Positions 54,186-63,099 are shown, numbered from the stretch's first letter. The stretch is 64,000 bases of DNA from Pseudarthrobacter chlorophenolicus (GCF_000962805.1 NZ_JZTW01000001.1:558001-622000), one strand, 5' to 3'. Translations and numbers: made by a program. The notes: a model not told the origin generated them from the letters alone.

Positions 54186-55429
54186 GCACCGTGGACAGCC
54201 GCCGCTCGACCCTTGGTTCTGCGCAGGCTGCGGTTGCCAGGGCGGGCGGCGTGGTCCGGCGCTGGCCGTGGTGGGCGCAGGTGTCCGCCATTTACGTGGC
54301 CGCCCGGCTGGTCAGCGCCTGCATCTTTATGGCTGCAGCCCTTCACCAGGGCACCAACCCATGGTTTCCGGCCATACCCGACTACTGGAATTTCATCAAC
54401 ATCTGGGATGCCCGGTGGTACGGCGAAGTCATCGCCAACGGCTATCCCACGCAGCTGCCCACTGATGCCCTGGGCAACGTGCAGGAAAACGCCTGGGCGT
54501 TCTATCCGCTCTTCCCGGCGCTGGCCCGCGGCCTCAGCGGCCTGACCGGGATGAACCCCGCAGCCTCGCTGACCATCATCGCCATGCTGTCCGGCTGGGC
54601 GGCCGCGCTGGTGGTGTATGTGCTCTTCCGGCACAAAGCGGCCCACGGAGCGGCATTGTGGGGAGTGGCGTTCTTCGCCACGTTCCCCGTGTCGGCCGTC
54701 CTGCAGGTGCCCTATGCCGAGCCACTCACCCTCCTGCTGTTGGCGGCGGCACTGTTGCTGGTGATCCGCCGGCAGTACCTCTGGGCGATGCCCGTGGTGG
54801 TGCTCATGTGCCTGTCCCGCCCCGTGGGGGTGCCCTTCGCAGCGATGCTGGGCATCCTCTTCGTCGCCCGGCTGGTTTCCCGGATGAGGCAGGGGCAGCC
54901 AAACCCCACGCACTCGGCCGTGGAACTTGTCCGGCTGGGGGCGCTGACCGGCGTCGCGGGCCTGTCCGCCCTTGCCTGGCCGGCCGCAGCGTGGGCTGCA
55001 ACGGGTGACATTGAGGCGTATACCAAGACCGAGACGGTGTGGCGCGGGCACGATCTGGTGCCGTTCAGGCCCTGGTTCGATACCGGCGTCGACCTTTTCG
55101 GCCCGGTGCTGGGCGTGCTGGCCCCGTTTGTTTTCGTGGCTCTGTTCGCCACCATGCTGTTCCTTCCGCCGGTGGTGCGGCTCGGCGTCGAAATGCGCCT
55201 GTGGGGCGCCTGCTATATGGGTTACCTGGTGGTTTTCCTGCACCCGCAGACCAGCACCTTCCGGATGCTGTTGCCCCTTTTCCCGCTGGCACTGGGCGCC
55301 GTCCTGCTGTCCCGCTCGAGGGCGTACCGGGGGACGGTGGTGGCAATGTACCTGCTGCTTCAGATGGTCTGGATCGTATGGCTGTGGGCCTGGGCGCAGT
55401 TGCCCGGCGGCGGCGATTACCCGCCCTGA
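54182..55429 (+). CDS. PIG-V-like GT-C mannosyltransferase
   Basis: 415 residues, about eleven membrane helices. The loop after helix 1 holds the acidic motif NIWDARWYGEVIANGYP, then WAFYPLFPALARGLSGLTG, characteristic of PIG-V-related (GT76-like) integral mannosyltransferases that use polyprenyl-phosphate mannose. Asp of WDARWYG is the expected catalytic acid. Substrate may be a lipid-linked glycan or protein. Its start overlaps the DivIVA-domain gene stop by four bases. Confidence 0.83.
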   Translation: MSTVDSRRSTLGSAQAAVARAGGVVRRWPWWAQVSAIYVAARLVSACIFMAAALHQGTNPWFPAIPDYWNFINIWDARWYGEVIANGYPTQLPTDALGNVQENAWAFYPLFPALARGLSGLTGMNPAASLTIIAMLSGWAAALVVYVLFRHKAAHGAALWGVAFFATFPVSAVLQVPYAEPLTLLLLAAALLLVIRRQYLWAMPVVVLMCLSRPVGVPFAAMLGILFVARLVSRMRQGQPNPTHSAVELVRLGALTGVAGLSALAWPAAAWAATGDIEAYTKTETVWRGHDLVPFRPWFDTGVDLFGPVLGVLAPFVFVALFATMLFLPPVVRLGVEMRLWGACYMGYLVVFLHPQTSTFRMLLPLFPLALGAVLLSRSRAYRGTVVAMYLLLQMVWIVWLWAWAQLPGGGDYPP

Positions 55430-55662
55430 TTAATTGGGCTTCCGTGCAGGTCAAAGCCGGAATTAAGGCGTGCCGAAAATGTCCATCGATTAGCTACGTG
55501 CGGGTAATTCCGGGATAATAGTCAGTAAGCAAGGACAAAAAGCATTCAGAATACGTGCAGCCTTGGCGGTGGAGAGCCCCTCCGTCACAGCGGCCTGATC
55601 GACATGCGGACACAGCCCGACCGGGCTGATCAGTCCTGGGACTAAATGGAGGGGAATTCCTC

Positions 55663-55830
55663 ATGGCTGCTATGAAACCACGCACCGGCGACGGCCCAAT
55701 GGAAGTCACCAAGGAGGGCCGCAGCCTGATCATGCGCGTCCCGCTCGAAGGCGGCGGGCGTCTTGTGGTTGAGCTGAACGCCGCGGAGGCGGCAAACCTC
55801 AAGGAATGCCTGGTTGGCGTTACCGAATAA
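55663..55830 (+). CDS. DUF3117 small protein
   Basis: 55 residues, the usual size of this very conserved actinobacterial family. It begins MAAMKPRTGDGPMEVTKEGR, with RLVVELNAAEAANLKECL at the C-terminal half. Soluble, function unknown. GGAGGGG precedes the ATG. A GGATAATAG element near 55513-55521 would give a leader of about 135 bases, long for so small a gene and possibly regulatory. Confidence 0.92.
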   Translation: MAAMKPRTGDGPMEVTKEGRSLIMRVPLEGGGRLVVELNAAEAANLKECLVGVTE

Positions 55831-55836
55831 TCGTGC

Positions 55837-55876
55837 CGGACAGGGTCCGCGGCCTGTGGCTGCGGGCCCTGTTCCG
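55837..55876. terminator. Hairpin between DUF3117 and the O-methyltransferase
   Basis: Arms CGGACAGGGTCCGC and GCGGGCCCTGTTCCG pair with one bulge and one wobble around an 11-base loop. Lies between convergent genes. Confidence 0.45.
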
Positions 55877-55941
55877 TTCCCGGTGCTTTTTCTGCTGCCG
55901 CTTGGCCGCCGGCAGGGCGCCGGCGTGGCAACCAGGCAATG

Positions 55942-56574
55942 CTACTTCTTGACGGCCACCAGCAAGCCGTCCCCGGTGGGGAGCATGGCGGTGGCCAGCC
56001 TCTTGTCCTCGCGGATGGCCTTGCCTACCTGCCGCAGGATAACCGTGTTGGGTTCGCGTCCCGCCGGATTGGCAACCTTGTCCTTGTCCAGGGCGTCGTT
56101 GATGATCAGCAGTCCGGAACGCTTGAGGAGGCGGACGGCCTGTTCCACGTAGCCGGGCAGGCCGGGCTTGTCGGCGTCGATAAACACGATGTCGTAGGCG
56201 TTGTCCGTGAGGCGGGGCAGGACGTCGCCTGCGCGGCCCGAGATGGTGCGGGTCCGGTTGGCAGGGCTGCCGGCTTCGGCGTAGGCCTCGCGGGCGGCTT
56301 TCAGGTGCTCGACATCCACGTCGATGGTGGTCAGGACGGCTTGCGGTCCGAGGCCGCGGAGCAGGCACACACCGGACACGCCTGCACCGGTGCCAATTTC
56401 GACGGCGGTCTGGGCTTTGGACGCCGCTGCCAGGACAGTAAGGACTGCCCCTACCCCCGGGCCGATGGGGGTTACGCCGAGTTCAAACGAACGCTCCCGG
56501 GCCCGAAGCATGACGTCATCCTCAGCGGGCAGATCTTCTGCAAAGGACCAGCTGATGGACTTGTCGGCACTCAT
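55942..56574 (-). CDS. SAM-dependent O-methyltransferase (family 3)
   Basis: 210 residues. AdoMet loop VEIGTGAGVSGVCLLRG (about 58-74), acidic VDVEHLKAAREAY, then FIDADKPGLPGYVEQAVRLL and INDALDKDKV. The family methylates catechol-like or other hydroxyls with Mg2+; Asp in FIDAD and DALD are the metal ligands. Divergent from sigE, as is the equivalent mycobacterial gene Rv1220c. Natural substrate unknown. Confidence 0.9.
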   Translation of the reverse strand: MSADKSISWSFAEDLPAEDDVMLRARERSFELGVTPIGPGVGAVLTVLAAASKAQTAVEIGTGAGVSGVCLLRGLGPQAVLTTIDVDVEHLKAAREAYAEAGSPANRTRTISGRAGDVLPRLTDNAYDIVFIDADKPGLPGYVEQAVRLLKRSGLLIINDALDKDKVANPAGREPNTVILRQVGKAIREDKRLATAMLPTGDGLLVAVKK

Positions 56575-56802
56575 TAATGTTCGCTTTCTGGGCGTAGAGG
56601 GGGTTGTCTTCTACAGCCTAATGGGTCGGAACGGAACCGTATGGCAGGCGGGCGGTTGCGCCCACGGCATAACTTTCCCGCAGTCAGGAAATTCCCAGCC
56701 AAGTTTGAAATGATTATTATCCGCTCATCCAAAAGATGACCGGCGCCGAATCAGAGATGTCAACAGTATCCGGGCGTTAGCATTCCACGAGGGGAGTGGA
56801 CG

Positions 56803-57417
56803 ATGTCATCTTCAGTAGTGGCACCTGTCCCTGCAGTACAACATCCCGAAGCCGATTGGGTCCGTCCCACTTGGGAAGAAGTGGTCACCAACCACTCGGC
56901 CAAAGTCTACCGGCTGGCCTACCGGCTGACCGGCAACAGGTTCGACGCCGAGGACCTCACCCAGGAGGTGTTTGTCCGCGTCTTCCGCTCGCTGGAAAAC
57001 TTCAAGCCCGGAACGCTGGATGGCTGGCTGCACCGCATTACCACAAACCTCTTCCTGGACCAGGCGCGCCGCAAGACCCGCATCCGTTTTGACGCACTGG
57101 CCGAGGACGCCGAGTCCCGCCTCCCCGGACGCGAGCCTGGGCCTGAGCAAAGCTTCGAACTGAACAACCTGGACCTGGACGTCCAGGCCGCCCTGGAGGA
57201 ACTGCCGCCGGACTTCCGTGCCGCCGTGGTGCTCTGCGACCTTGAAGGCCTGTCCTATGACGAGGTGGCAGCGGCCCTGGGCGTGAAGCTCGGGACAGTC
57301 CGGTCCCGGATCCACCGGGGCAGGACCATGCTGCGGGAGAAGCTGGCGCACCGGGACCCGCGTCCGCAGCACGCCCGCCGCAAACTGTCCATGCCGCGCA
57401 TCGCCGGCATCCTCTGA
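56803..57417 (+). CDS. sigE: ECF sigma factor SigE
   Basis: 204 residues. Region 2: [20 protein letters not shown] and [21 protein letters not shown]; region 4: [22 protein letters not shown], then [23 protein letters not shown]. Together with the anti-sigma gene 7 bases downstream and tatB, it matches the SigE envelope-stress locus of actinobacteria. GAGGGGAGTGGACG precedes the ATG. Upstream A/T-rich sequence (56700-56730) probably carries a promoter that I cannot place exactly. Confidence 0.93.
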   Translation: MSSSVVAPVPAVQHPEADWVRPTWEEVVTNHSAKVYRLAYRLTGNRFDAEDLTQEVFVRVFRSLENFKPGTLDGWLHRITTNLFLDQARRKTRIRFDALAEDAESRLPGREPGPEQSFELNNLDLDVQAALEELPPDFRAAVVLCDLEGLSYDEVAAALGVKLGTVRSRIHRGRTMLREKLAHRDPRPQHARRKLSMPRIAGIL

Positions 57418-57424
57418 TCGGCAC

Positions 57425-58279
57425 ATGAGGCCCCTTTACAACTCCGGCGGCAGGCACGCGCGAACCTCCAGCCACGTGGCGTCCTGCCCGGAATGCGCCC
57501 TTGCCATGCGTCGGGAACGCCAGTATCTGGAGCGGCTCCGTGAAGCTCCTATCCCGCCGGCAAGCAATGACCTGACCGCGCGGCTGCTGGAACGGACATC
57601 GTTGCTGGCAGCCCAGCCGGTTCCTGCCACGCCTTCCGTCAATGCCTCCCGCACGGCAGCACGGGTCCTGGCCATGGCCGCGGGTGGTACCGTGGCCGCC
57701 GCCGGTGTCCTGGGCGTCGGTGCCCTCGTTGCGGCAGGTGAGCCTGTCCCCGGAAATGGCGCTGGGACGGCGACACTTGCCCAGGTCTCGTCGCATACTC
57801 CCGCTGACGGAAGGGCCCTCACCGCGGACCAGCTCAGCAGCCTGCGCCAGGAGGGCTGGGCCTGCCCTGTGCTTGAGGCCATGGGGTTCCGCCTGGAGTC
57901 CGCCAAGGCCGTGGTCAGGGGCGGACAGCCGGCTGTGGAGCTGCGGCTTAGCGACGGATCGCACTACGCCACGGTGACGGAGCAGCACGCAGGCAATATG
58001 GCGGCGGCGGTGAGCCCTCAGGGGACTCCCGTCCAGGTCCTGGGAACCTCGCCGTGGTCGGCCACCTACACGTCCGGGGGGCGGACGTTCACCTTTGAGT
58101 CGAACCTGCCCGCCGATCAGGCCGATGATGCAGGGCCCATCCTGGAGCAGGTAGGCGGAGTTGCCGCGGAAGGACTCACGGCGGGGGCATCCAGCAATAC
58201 CCGGGACGCCGCCGGGGAGCCTTTGGGAAACCGGTTACAGCGCGGAATCAACAGGATCGTGGCCGTCTTTACCCAGTAA
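57425..58279 (+). CDS. Zinc-motif anti-sigma factor (RseA-like)
   Basis: 284 residues. The N-terminus has the ZAS signature H17-x3-C21-x2-C24 (HVASCPEC), followed by a helix. A membrane segment lies near 80-105 (AARVLAMAAGGTVAAAGVLG), and an extracytoplasmic domain of about 170 residues follows. It should bind SigE and release it on envelope or redox stress. The start ATG has no Shine-Dalgarno, but it is only 7 bases after sigE. The segment before the His is unusually short, so part of helix 1 of the ASD may be missing. No htrA gene follows, unlike mycobacteria. Confidence 0.85.
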   Translation: MRPLYNSGGRHARTSSHVASCPECALAMRRERQYLERLREAPIPPASNDLTARLLERTSLLAAQPVPATPSVNASRTAARVLAMAAGGTVAAAGVLGVGALVAAGEPVPGNGAGTATLAQVSSHTPADGRALTADQLSSLRQEGWACPVLEAMGFRLESAKAVVRGGQPAVELRLSDGSHYATVTEQHAGNMAAAVSPQGTPVQVLGTSPWSATYTSGGRTFTFESNLPADQADDAGPILEQVGGVAAEGLTAGASSNTRDAAGEPLGNRLQRGINRIVAVFTQ

Positions 58280-58348
58280 TGCAGGCTGTTTCCGCCCCCA
58301 CCGGGCGCGAATCGTCACTGGCAGCCCGGAGAGGGTAATCTTCCTAAA

Positions 58349-58762
58349 GTGTTTGGTATCAACGGCCCGGAGTTCTTCCTCCTGCTGATCATCGGTGTCC
58401 TGGTGATCGGCCCCCAGAGGTTGCCCGAATATACCCAGAAGCTCGCCAACCTGGTGAAGGAAGTCCGGCGCATGGCGTCCGGTGCCCGCGAGCAGATCAA
58501 GGAAGAAGTGGGCATCGACATCGACGATGTCGACTGGAAGAAATACGATCCCCGGCAGTACGATCCCCGGCGCATCATCAAGGAAGCGCTGCTGGATGAC
58601 GACACCAAGCCCGTCAGCTCCGGCGCTCCGGCCGCAGTGGCGGCCGTTGCAGGCGCAGCCGCAGTGGGGGCGGCAGATGAGTCCGCTCCATCCCGGCCGG
58701 AACGCGTGGTGCAGAGCCTGCCACCCGGCGAGGCCGCACCGTTCGATACCGAGGCCACCTGA
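58349..58762 (+). CDS. tatB: Sec-independent translocase subunit TatB
   Basis: 137 residues. A short N-terminal helix (about 8-22, FFLLLIIGVLVIG) ends in GPQRLPEY, then an amphipathic helix (LANLVKEVRRMAS). The length, the acidic middle (IDIDDVDWKKYDPR) and location beside sigE point to TatB rather than TatA. It forms with TatC the receptor for twin-arginine signal peptides, such as that suggested for the 16491 lipoprotein. TAATCT (58336-58341) lies 7 bases before the GTG. Confidence 0.92.
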   Translation: MFGINGPEFFLLLIIGVLVIGPQRLPEYTQKLANLVKEVRRMASGAREQIKEEVGIDIDDVDWKKYDPRQYDPRRIIKEALLDDDTKPVSSGAPAAVAAVAGAAAVGAADESAPSRPERVVQSLPPGEAAPFDTEAT

Positions 58763-58803
58763 GCCGTTCCGGCAATCCGCCAGCGGGCGCAGAAAAAGCC
58801 TCG

Positions 58804-59949
58804 CTAGCGGGGCTGCAGGCCCAGCTTCATTCCCGCCAGGCCGCGCGGCTTTGAAGCCAGCCCCGCGGCAATCCCCGTCAAAGCAGCAGCCGCCGCCGTG
58901 TCCGGCTGGCCAATCACGATCGGCGCCCCCGCGTCGCCGCCCTCCCGCAGTTTGATGTCCAGCGGGATCTGGCCGAGCAAGGGAACGTCGGCGCCCACGG
59001 CCGCTGTCAGCCGCTCGGTGAGCACCGCCCCGCCGCCGCTTCCGAACAGTTCCATCCTGCCGCCGTCGGGCATCTCAAGGTAGGACATGTTCTCGATGAC
59101 GCCCGCAACTTTCTGCCCCGTCTGGGTAGCGATGGCGCCGGCGCGCTCGGCGACGTCCGCCGCGGCGGCCTGCGGAGTGGTGACCACAAGGATCTCGGCC
59201 TTGGGCAGCAGCTGGGCCACCGAAATGGCAATGTCTCCGGTACCCGGCGGAAGGTCGAGGAAGAGGGCGTCCAGGTCGCCGAAGTAGACGTCCGTGAGGA
59301 ACTGCTCCAGTGCCCGGTGCAGCATTGGCCCGCGCCAGGCCACGGGCTGGTTGCCGGTAACGAACATGCCGATGGAAATGACTTTCACGCCGTAGGCCAC
59401 AGGCGGGAGGATCATGTCGTCCACGCGGGTGGGGGCCTGGGTGATGCCCATGAGCGCCGGAACAGAGAAACCGTAGACATCCGCGTCTACGATCCCCACC
59501 CGCAGCCCCTGCGCTGCCAGCGCCGTGGCGAGGTTGACGGTGACAGAAGACTTGCCCACCCCGCCCTTGCCGCTGGCCACCGCATAGACCTTCGTCAGGG
59601 AACCGGGCTGGTTGAAGGGGATGCCGCGCTGCCCGCCGGGCCCGCGAAGCTTCTCCTTGAGGGCATCCCGCTGGGCCTGGTCCATGACCTTGAGCCCGAC
59701 GTCGACGCCGGTCACCCCCGGGACTGCTGCCAGTGCCGACTCGGTGTCGGACGTGATGGTGTCCCTCAGCGGGCAGCCGGCGATGGTGAGCAGGACCGTG
59801 AGGCTGACCTTGCCGTCTCCGGACACGTGAACACTGTCCACCATGCCGAGTTCGGTGATGGGACGCCGCAACTCAGGATCAATGACAGAGGCGAGGGCGT
59901 CGTTGACGTCCTGAAGGAGCGGGGAATTGCCGGGTGTTGCTGTATCCAT
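58804..59949 (-). CDS. mrp: Mrp/NBP35-type iron-sulfur carrier ATPase
   Basis: 381 residues. An N-terminal DUF59/MIP18-like domain (about 1-90, DVNDALASVIDPELRRPI) precedes the deviant Walker A ASGKGGVGKSSVTVNLATAL, and DLPPGTGDIAISVAQLLP. No CxxC cluster motif is present, so it is the ApbC-like form lacking C-terminal cysteines. It is thought to insert or carry Fe-S clusters. Last gene of the unit with the 60650 and 59959 genes (9-base gap). Confidence 0.9.
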   Translation of the reverse strand: MDTATPGNSPLLQDVNDALASVIDPELRRPITELGMVDSVHVSGDGKVSLTVLLTIAGCPLRDTITSDTESALAAVPGVTGVDVGLKVMDQAQRDALKEKLRGPGGQRGIPFNQPGSLTKVYAVASGKGGVGKSSVTVNLATALAAQGLRVGIVDADVYGFSVPALMGITQAPTRVDDMILPPVAYGVKVISIGMFVTGNQPVAWRGPMLHRALEQFLTDVYFGDLDALFLDLPPGTGDIAISVAQLLPKAEILVVTTPQAAAADVAERAGAIATQTGQKVAGVIENMSYLEMPDGGRMELFGSGGGAVLTERLTAAVGADVPLLGQIPLDIKLREGGDAGAPIVIGQPDTAAAAALTGIAAGLASKPRGLAGMKLGLQPR

Positions 59950-59958
59950 GAAGGGTGT

Positions 59959-60666
59959 TTACCGGTCCTGGCTGGAATGGCCGGGCTTAACCCGGGGGAT
60001 CTGCTGCGTACGGGGATTGCGCTGGCGTTCGCGTTGTTCGCGGAGCTTTTCCTTGACCTTGTCCTTCGGCGACTCGTGGCTTCCCTGGCCGGTGGCGTCG
60101 TGCGTGCGCAGCTCTTCCTGGGCTTCCAGCATGTCCTCCAGCAGGGACCGCAGTTCGGCGCGGACGTAGTCCCGGGTGGCTACTTCGCGCAGGGCGATCC
60201 GCAGGGAGGCAAGTTCCCGTGTGAGGTACTCGGTGTCGGACAGGTTCCGCTCGGCGCGCTGGCGGTCCTGCTGCAGCGACACACGGTCGCGGTCGTCTTG
60301 CCGGTTCTGGGCCAGCAGCAGCAGCGGTGCCGCATACGAAGCCTGGAGGGACAGCATCAGCGTCAGCAACGTGAAGCCGAGGTCGCGGGAGTCGAACTGC
60401 CAGTCAACCGGGGCCCAGGTGTTCCAACCCAGCCAGAAAATACAGAAAATGGTCATGTAGACCAGGAACTGCGGAGTACCCATGAAGCGGGCGAAACCCT
60501 CTGTGGCATGGCCAAATGCGTCGGGGTCCGGGGAGAACTTGGGCAGGATCCGTTGCCGGCCGCTCAGCGGTGTGTCCAGGCTGCCTTTGTTGCTCTTGGA
60601 CGCGGCGGTGCCGGCGTTCCGCTGGTTGGGGTTTTTCGGAGCGCTGTTGTCAGCCAATACGGCCAC
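59959..60666 (-). CDS. DUF1003 membrane protein
   Basis: 235 residues. Two membrane helices in the middle (about 97-117 TIFCIFWLGWNTW and 127-147 FTLLTLMLSLQASYAAPLLL) followed by QNRQDDRDRVSLQQDRQRAE, the DUF1003 hallmark, and a long charged C-terminus with many Arg, Glu and Gln. Function unknown. Its start overlaps the end of the soluble MgtE/CBS gene by 17 bases, so the two are translated as a pair. Confidence 0.85.
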   Translation of the reverse strand: MAVLADNSAPKNPNQRNAGTAASKSNKGSLDTPLSGRQRILPKFSPDPDAFGHATEGFARFMGTPQFLVYMTIFCIFWLGWNTWAPVDWQFDSRDLGFTLLTLMLSLQASYAAPLLLLAQNRQDDRDRVSLQQDRQRAERNLSDTEYLTRELASLRIALREVATRDYVRAELRSLLEDMLEAQEELRTHDATGQGSHESPKDKVKEKLREQRERQRNPRTQQIPRVKPGHSSQDR

Positions 60667-61933
60667 CGAGCCTTCTTATCGGGGCCTCGCCATCATGGGC
60701 GCGCCAATCATCCGGCAACAGATGATCCAAAACGTCATCAACAGTCACCGCCCCCACAAGCCGGCCGGCGTCGTTGACCACCGGAAGGGAGTTCAGGTTA
60801 TAGGTTGCCAGGGTCCGCGCCACTTCGCTGATGTGGGCCTGGTCGGACAACGGCTCAAGGTTCTTGTCCACCAGGTTGCCCAGCGGCTCGAATGGCGGGA
60901 ACCGGAGCAGCTGCTGAATGTGCACCACACCCAGGAAGCGGCCGGTGGGAGTCTCCATGGGTGGCCTGGCAATGAAGATGGACGAGGCCAGGGCGGGGGA
61001 GAGTTCCTCGCGCCGGACGTGTGCCAGCGCTTCAGCCACGGTGGCTTCGGGAGGCAGGATGACCGGGACCGGCGTCATGAGGCCGCCCGCAGTGTCCTCG
61101 TCGTATTCCAGGAGCCGGCGAACGTCCTCGGCGCCCTCGGGCTCCATCAGCTGGAGGAGTTCCTCCGCCTGCGCCGACGGAAGCTCACCAAGGAGGTCGG
61201 CGGCGTCATCCGGGTCCATTTCCTCGAGCACGTCGGCGGCCCGCTGGATGTCCAGGGCGGAAAGGATCTCCACCTGGTCGTCCTCCGGCAGTTCCTGGAG
61301 GACGTCTGCCAGGCGCTCATCCTGCAGTTCGGCGGCCACTTCGAAACGCCGCTTGTCGCTCATCTCCTGGAGCGCCTCGGCGAAGTCTGCCGGTTTGAGG
61401 TCCTCGTGGTTGGCCACGAACTGGGTTGCTGCCTGCGGCTCGGTGCGTGCGCCCTGCTGGGCGTCGGCCCAGTCGATGATGAGGGTTTCGTTGCGGCGCA
61501 GGCGGCTGAGCGGGGACAGGGAATGCCCCCGCCGGACGAAGAGCTTGCTGACGAACCAGTCGCGGGACCTGTGCTGGTCCATGGCGATGTCCTCGATGGT
61601 GGCGTCGCCGCTGCCGTCCCGCAGGGTCACACGGCGGTCGAACATCTCGGCCACCACCAGCGTTTCCGCGCCGCGCTGTTCGAACCTGCGCAGGTTGACC
61701 AGGCCCGTGCAGATGACCTGCGTCTGGTCGATGGACGTGATGCGCGTCATCGGCACGAAGACGCGTTTCTTCCCCGGCACTTCGACGACGATACCCACCA
61801 CGTGTGGGGTCCCCTGGGAACCGCGGGAGAGCACCACAACATCGCGTAACCGGCCCAGCCGGTCACCCAGGGGGTCGAAGACGTCGAGTCCCAGAAGGCG
61901 CGCCACGAAGACACGGGTAGGTGTTGTGCTCAC
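60650..61933 (-). CDS. Soluble MgtE-N/CBS-domain protein with PRC-barrel region
   Basis: 427 residues. PRC-barrel-like N-terminus (LGLDVFDPLGDRLGRLRDVV, about 14-33, and a second copy before residue 150), an MgtE N domain (about 180-280, with ELPEDDQVEILSALD and MDPDDAADLLGELPS), then a CBS pair (GGLMTPVPVILPPEATVAEA onward). There is no membrane part, so it is not itself a Mg2+ channel. It may sense Mg2+ or nucleotide. GTG start with TAGCCT 6 bases upstream (61940-61945). Mycobacterial Rv1232c appears equivalent. Confidence 0.85.
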   Translation of the reverse strand: MSTTPTRVFVARLLGLDVFDPLGDRLGRLRDVVVLSRGSQGTPHVVGIVVEVPGKKRVFVPMTRITSIDQTQVICTGLVNLRRFEQRGAETLVVAEMFDRRVTLRDGSGDATIEDIAMDQHRSRDWFVSKLFVRRGHSLSPLSRLRRNETLIIDWADAQQGARTEPQAATQFVANHEDLKPADFAEALQEMSDKRRFEVAAELQDERLADVLQELPEDDQVEILSALDIQRAADVLEEMDPDDAADLLGELPSAQAEELLQLMEPEGAEDVRRLLEYDEDTAGGLMTPVPVILPPEATVAEALAHVRREELSPALASSIFIARPPMETPTGRFLGVVHIQQLLRFPPFEPLGNLVDKNLEPLSDQAHISEVARTLATYNLNSLPVVNDAGRLVGAVTVDDVLDHLLPDDWRAHDGEAPIRRLGGRIG

Positions 61934-62010
61934 TTGTACAGGCTACCGAGTCTGCTCACTTTTAGCTGAATTTACAGGCAGCACACAACCTCATGGGCAA
62001 GAATGGGGGT

Positions 62011-63018
62011 ATGGCAAACATTTTTGGTGCTCCCCGGACAGGTGGCCCCAACGGCCTTGACCAAGCCAGGGCCGTCCCCACCGGCGACACCGTGGGTTCC
62101 TACACCTCCTACCTGGATGCCCAGAAGGCGGTGGACTACCTCGCCGACCAGCAATTCCCGGTACAGATGGTGTCCATTGTGGGCAACGAACTGAAGATGG
62201 TGGAACGGGTCACCGGACGCCTCAGCTACCCCCGTGTTGCCCTCTCCGGAGCCCTCAGCGGTATGTGGTTTGGCCTGTTCGTGGGAGTGATGCTCTCCTT
62301 CTTCGCGCCGTCACCCGGGTACTTCTCCATCCTCACCTCAGTGTTGATGGGTGCCGCGTTCTTCATGCTGTTCGGCATCGTTACCTACGCGATGCAGCGC
62401 GGCAAGCGGGACTTCACGTCCACCAGCCAGGTGGTGGCCACCAGCTATGACGTCATCGTGGCGCAGGAGGCAGCGCAGGAGGCCCGCCGCCTGCTGCAGC
62501 AGCTTCCCATGACCCGATCGGACGCTGCCGGCGGCAACGGCCACCAGCCGCGGCACGGCTACCAGAACCAGCCGTATGACCAGCAGAACCAGCAGTACAA
62601 CCAGCCGAACCAGCCTTACAACCAGCCGAACCAGCCGTACAACCAGCAGGGTCCGGCACGCCCCACGGGCTGGAACGATTCCTACGGCCAGCACGGACAT
62701 ACGCAGGACTCCGGCTACCCCGCGCAGGGCCAGCCCCAGTCGCCGCAGCAGGACGCGCAGCAGCACCAGGGGCAGCAGTACGACGGCGGCCAGCACCAGC
62801 AGCCGGTGGCCGCACCGTCCCGCGCGGTCAGGTACCCCGACCTCCCCGACGGGCGGCCGCAGTACGGCGTGAGGCTTCCGCAGGGCCAGGACGGCGGAAC
62901 ACCGCAGCCTGCCGCACCCGCGCAGCCGGAGGCCGGCCCGCAGCACCCCGGTGAGGCACCTGCCGGCGAAGGCCAGGACGCCGGCAATGCAGAGCGGCCC
63001 GCGGACCCGCGGCACTAG
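62011..63018 (+). CDS. General-stress-type membrane protein with Gln/Pro/Tyr-rich tail
   Basis: 335 residues from the ATG after GGGGGT; an in-frame ATG six codons upstream is possible. The N-terminal part (GSYTSYLDAQKAVDYLADQQ, about 29-48) is the domain of general stress protein 17M-type proteins, then two membrane helices (about 82-100 and 106-125). The cytoplasmic tail (about 175-335) is low-complexity with repeated QPYNQPNQ units and much Gln, Pro and Gly, probably disordered. Function unknown. Confidence 0.82.
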   Translation: MANIFGAPRTGGPNGLDQARAVPTGDTVGSYTSYLDAQKAVDYLADQQFPVQMVSIVGNELKMVERVTGRLSYPRVALSGALSGMWFGLFVGVMLSFFAPSPGYFSILTSVLMGAAFFMLFGIVTYAMQRGKRDFTSTSQVVATSYDVIVAQEAAQEARRLLQQLPMTRSDAAGGNGHQPRHGYQNQPYDQQNQQYNQPNQPYNQPNQPYNQQGPARPTGWNDSYGQHGHTQDSGYPAQGQPQSPQQDAQQHQGQQYDGGQHQQPVAAPSRAVRYPDLPDGRPQYGVRLPQGQDGGTPQPAAPAQPEAGPQHPGEAPAGEGQDAGNAERPADPRH

Positions 63019-63028
63019 GGACAGCAGC

Positions 63029-63070
63029 AAGAAGCGGTGCCGCCGGAGGAATCCGGCGGCACCGCTTCTT
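63029..63070. terminator. Bidirectional 19-bp hairpin
   Basis: Perfect 19-base arms (63029-63047, 63052-63070) with a 4-base loop GGAA, followed by TGTGTG. Located between the convergent 62011 gene and the aminopeptidase. Confidence 0.8.
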
Positions 63071-63099
63071 TGTGTGCCTGTTCTGTGGCCAGCCTGGCG

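Noticed and set aside
59317..60777. A 486-residue forward frame across mrp and DUF1003
   Set aside because: It is antisense to two well-supported genes and lacks a ribosome-binding site and domain-like composition.
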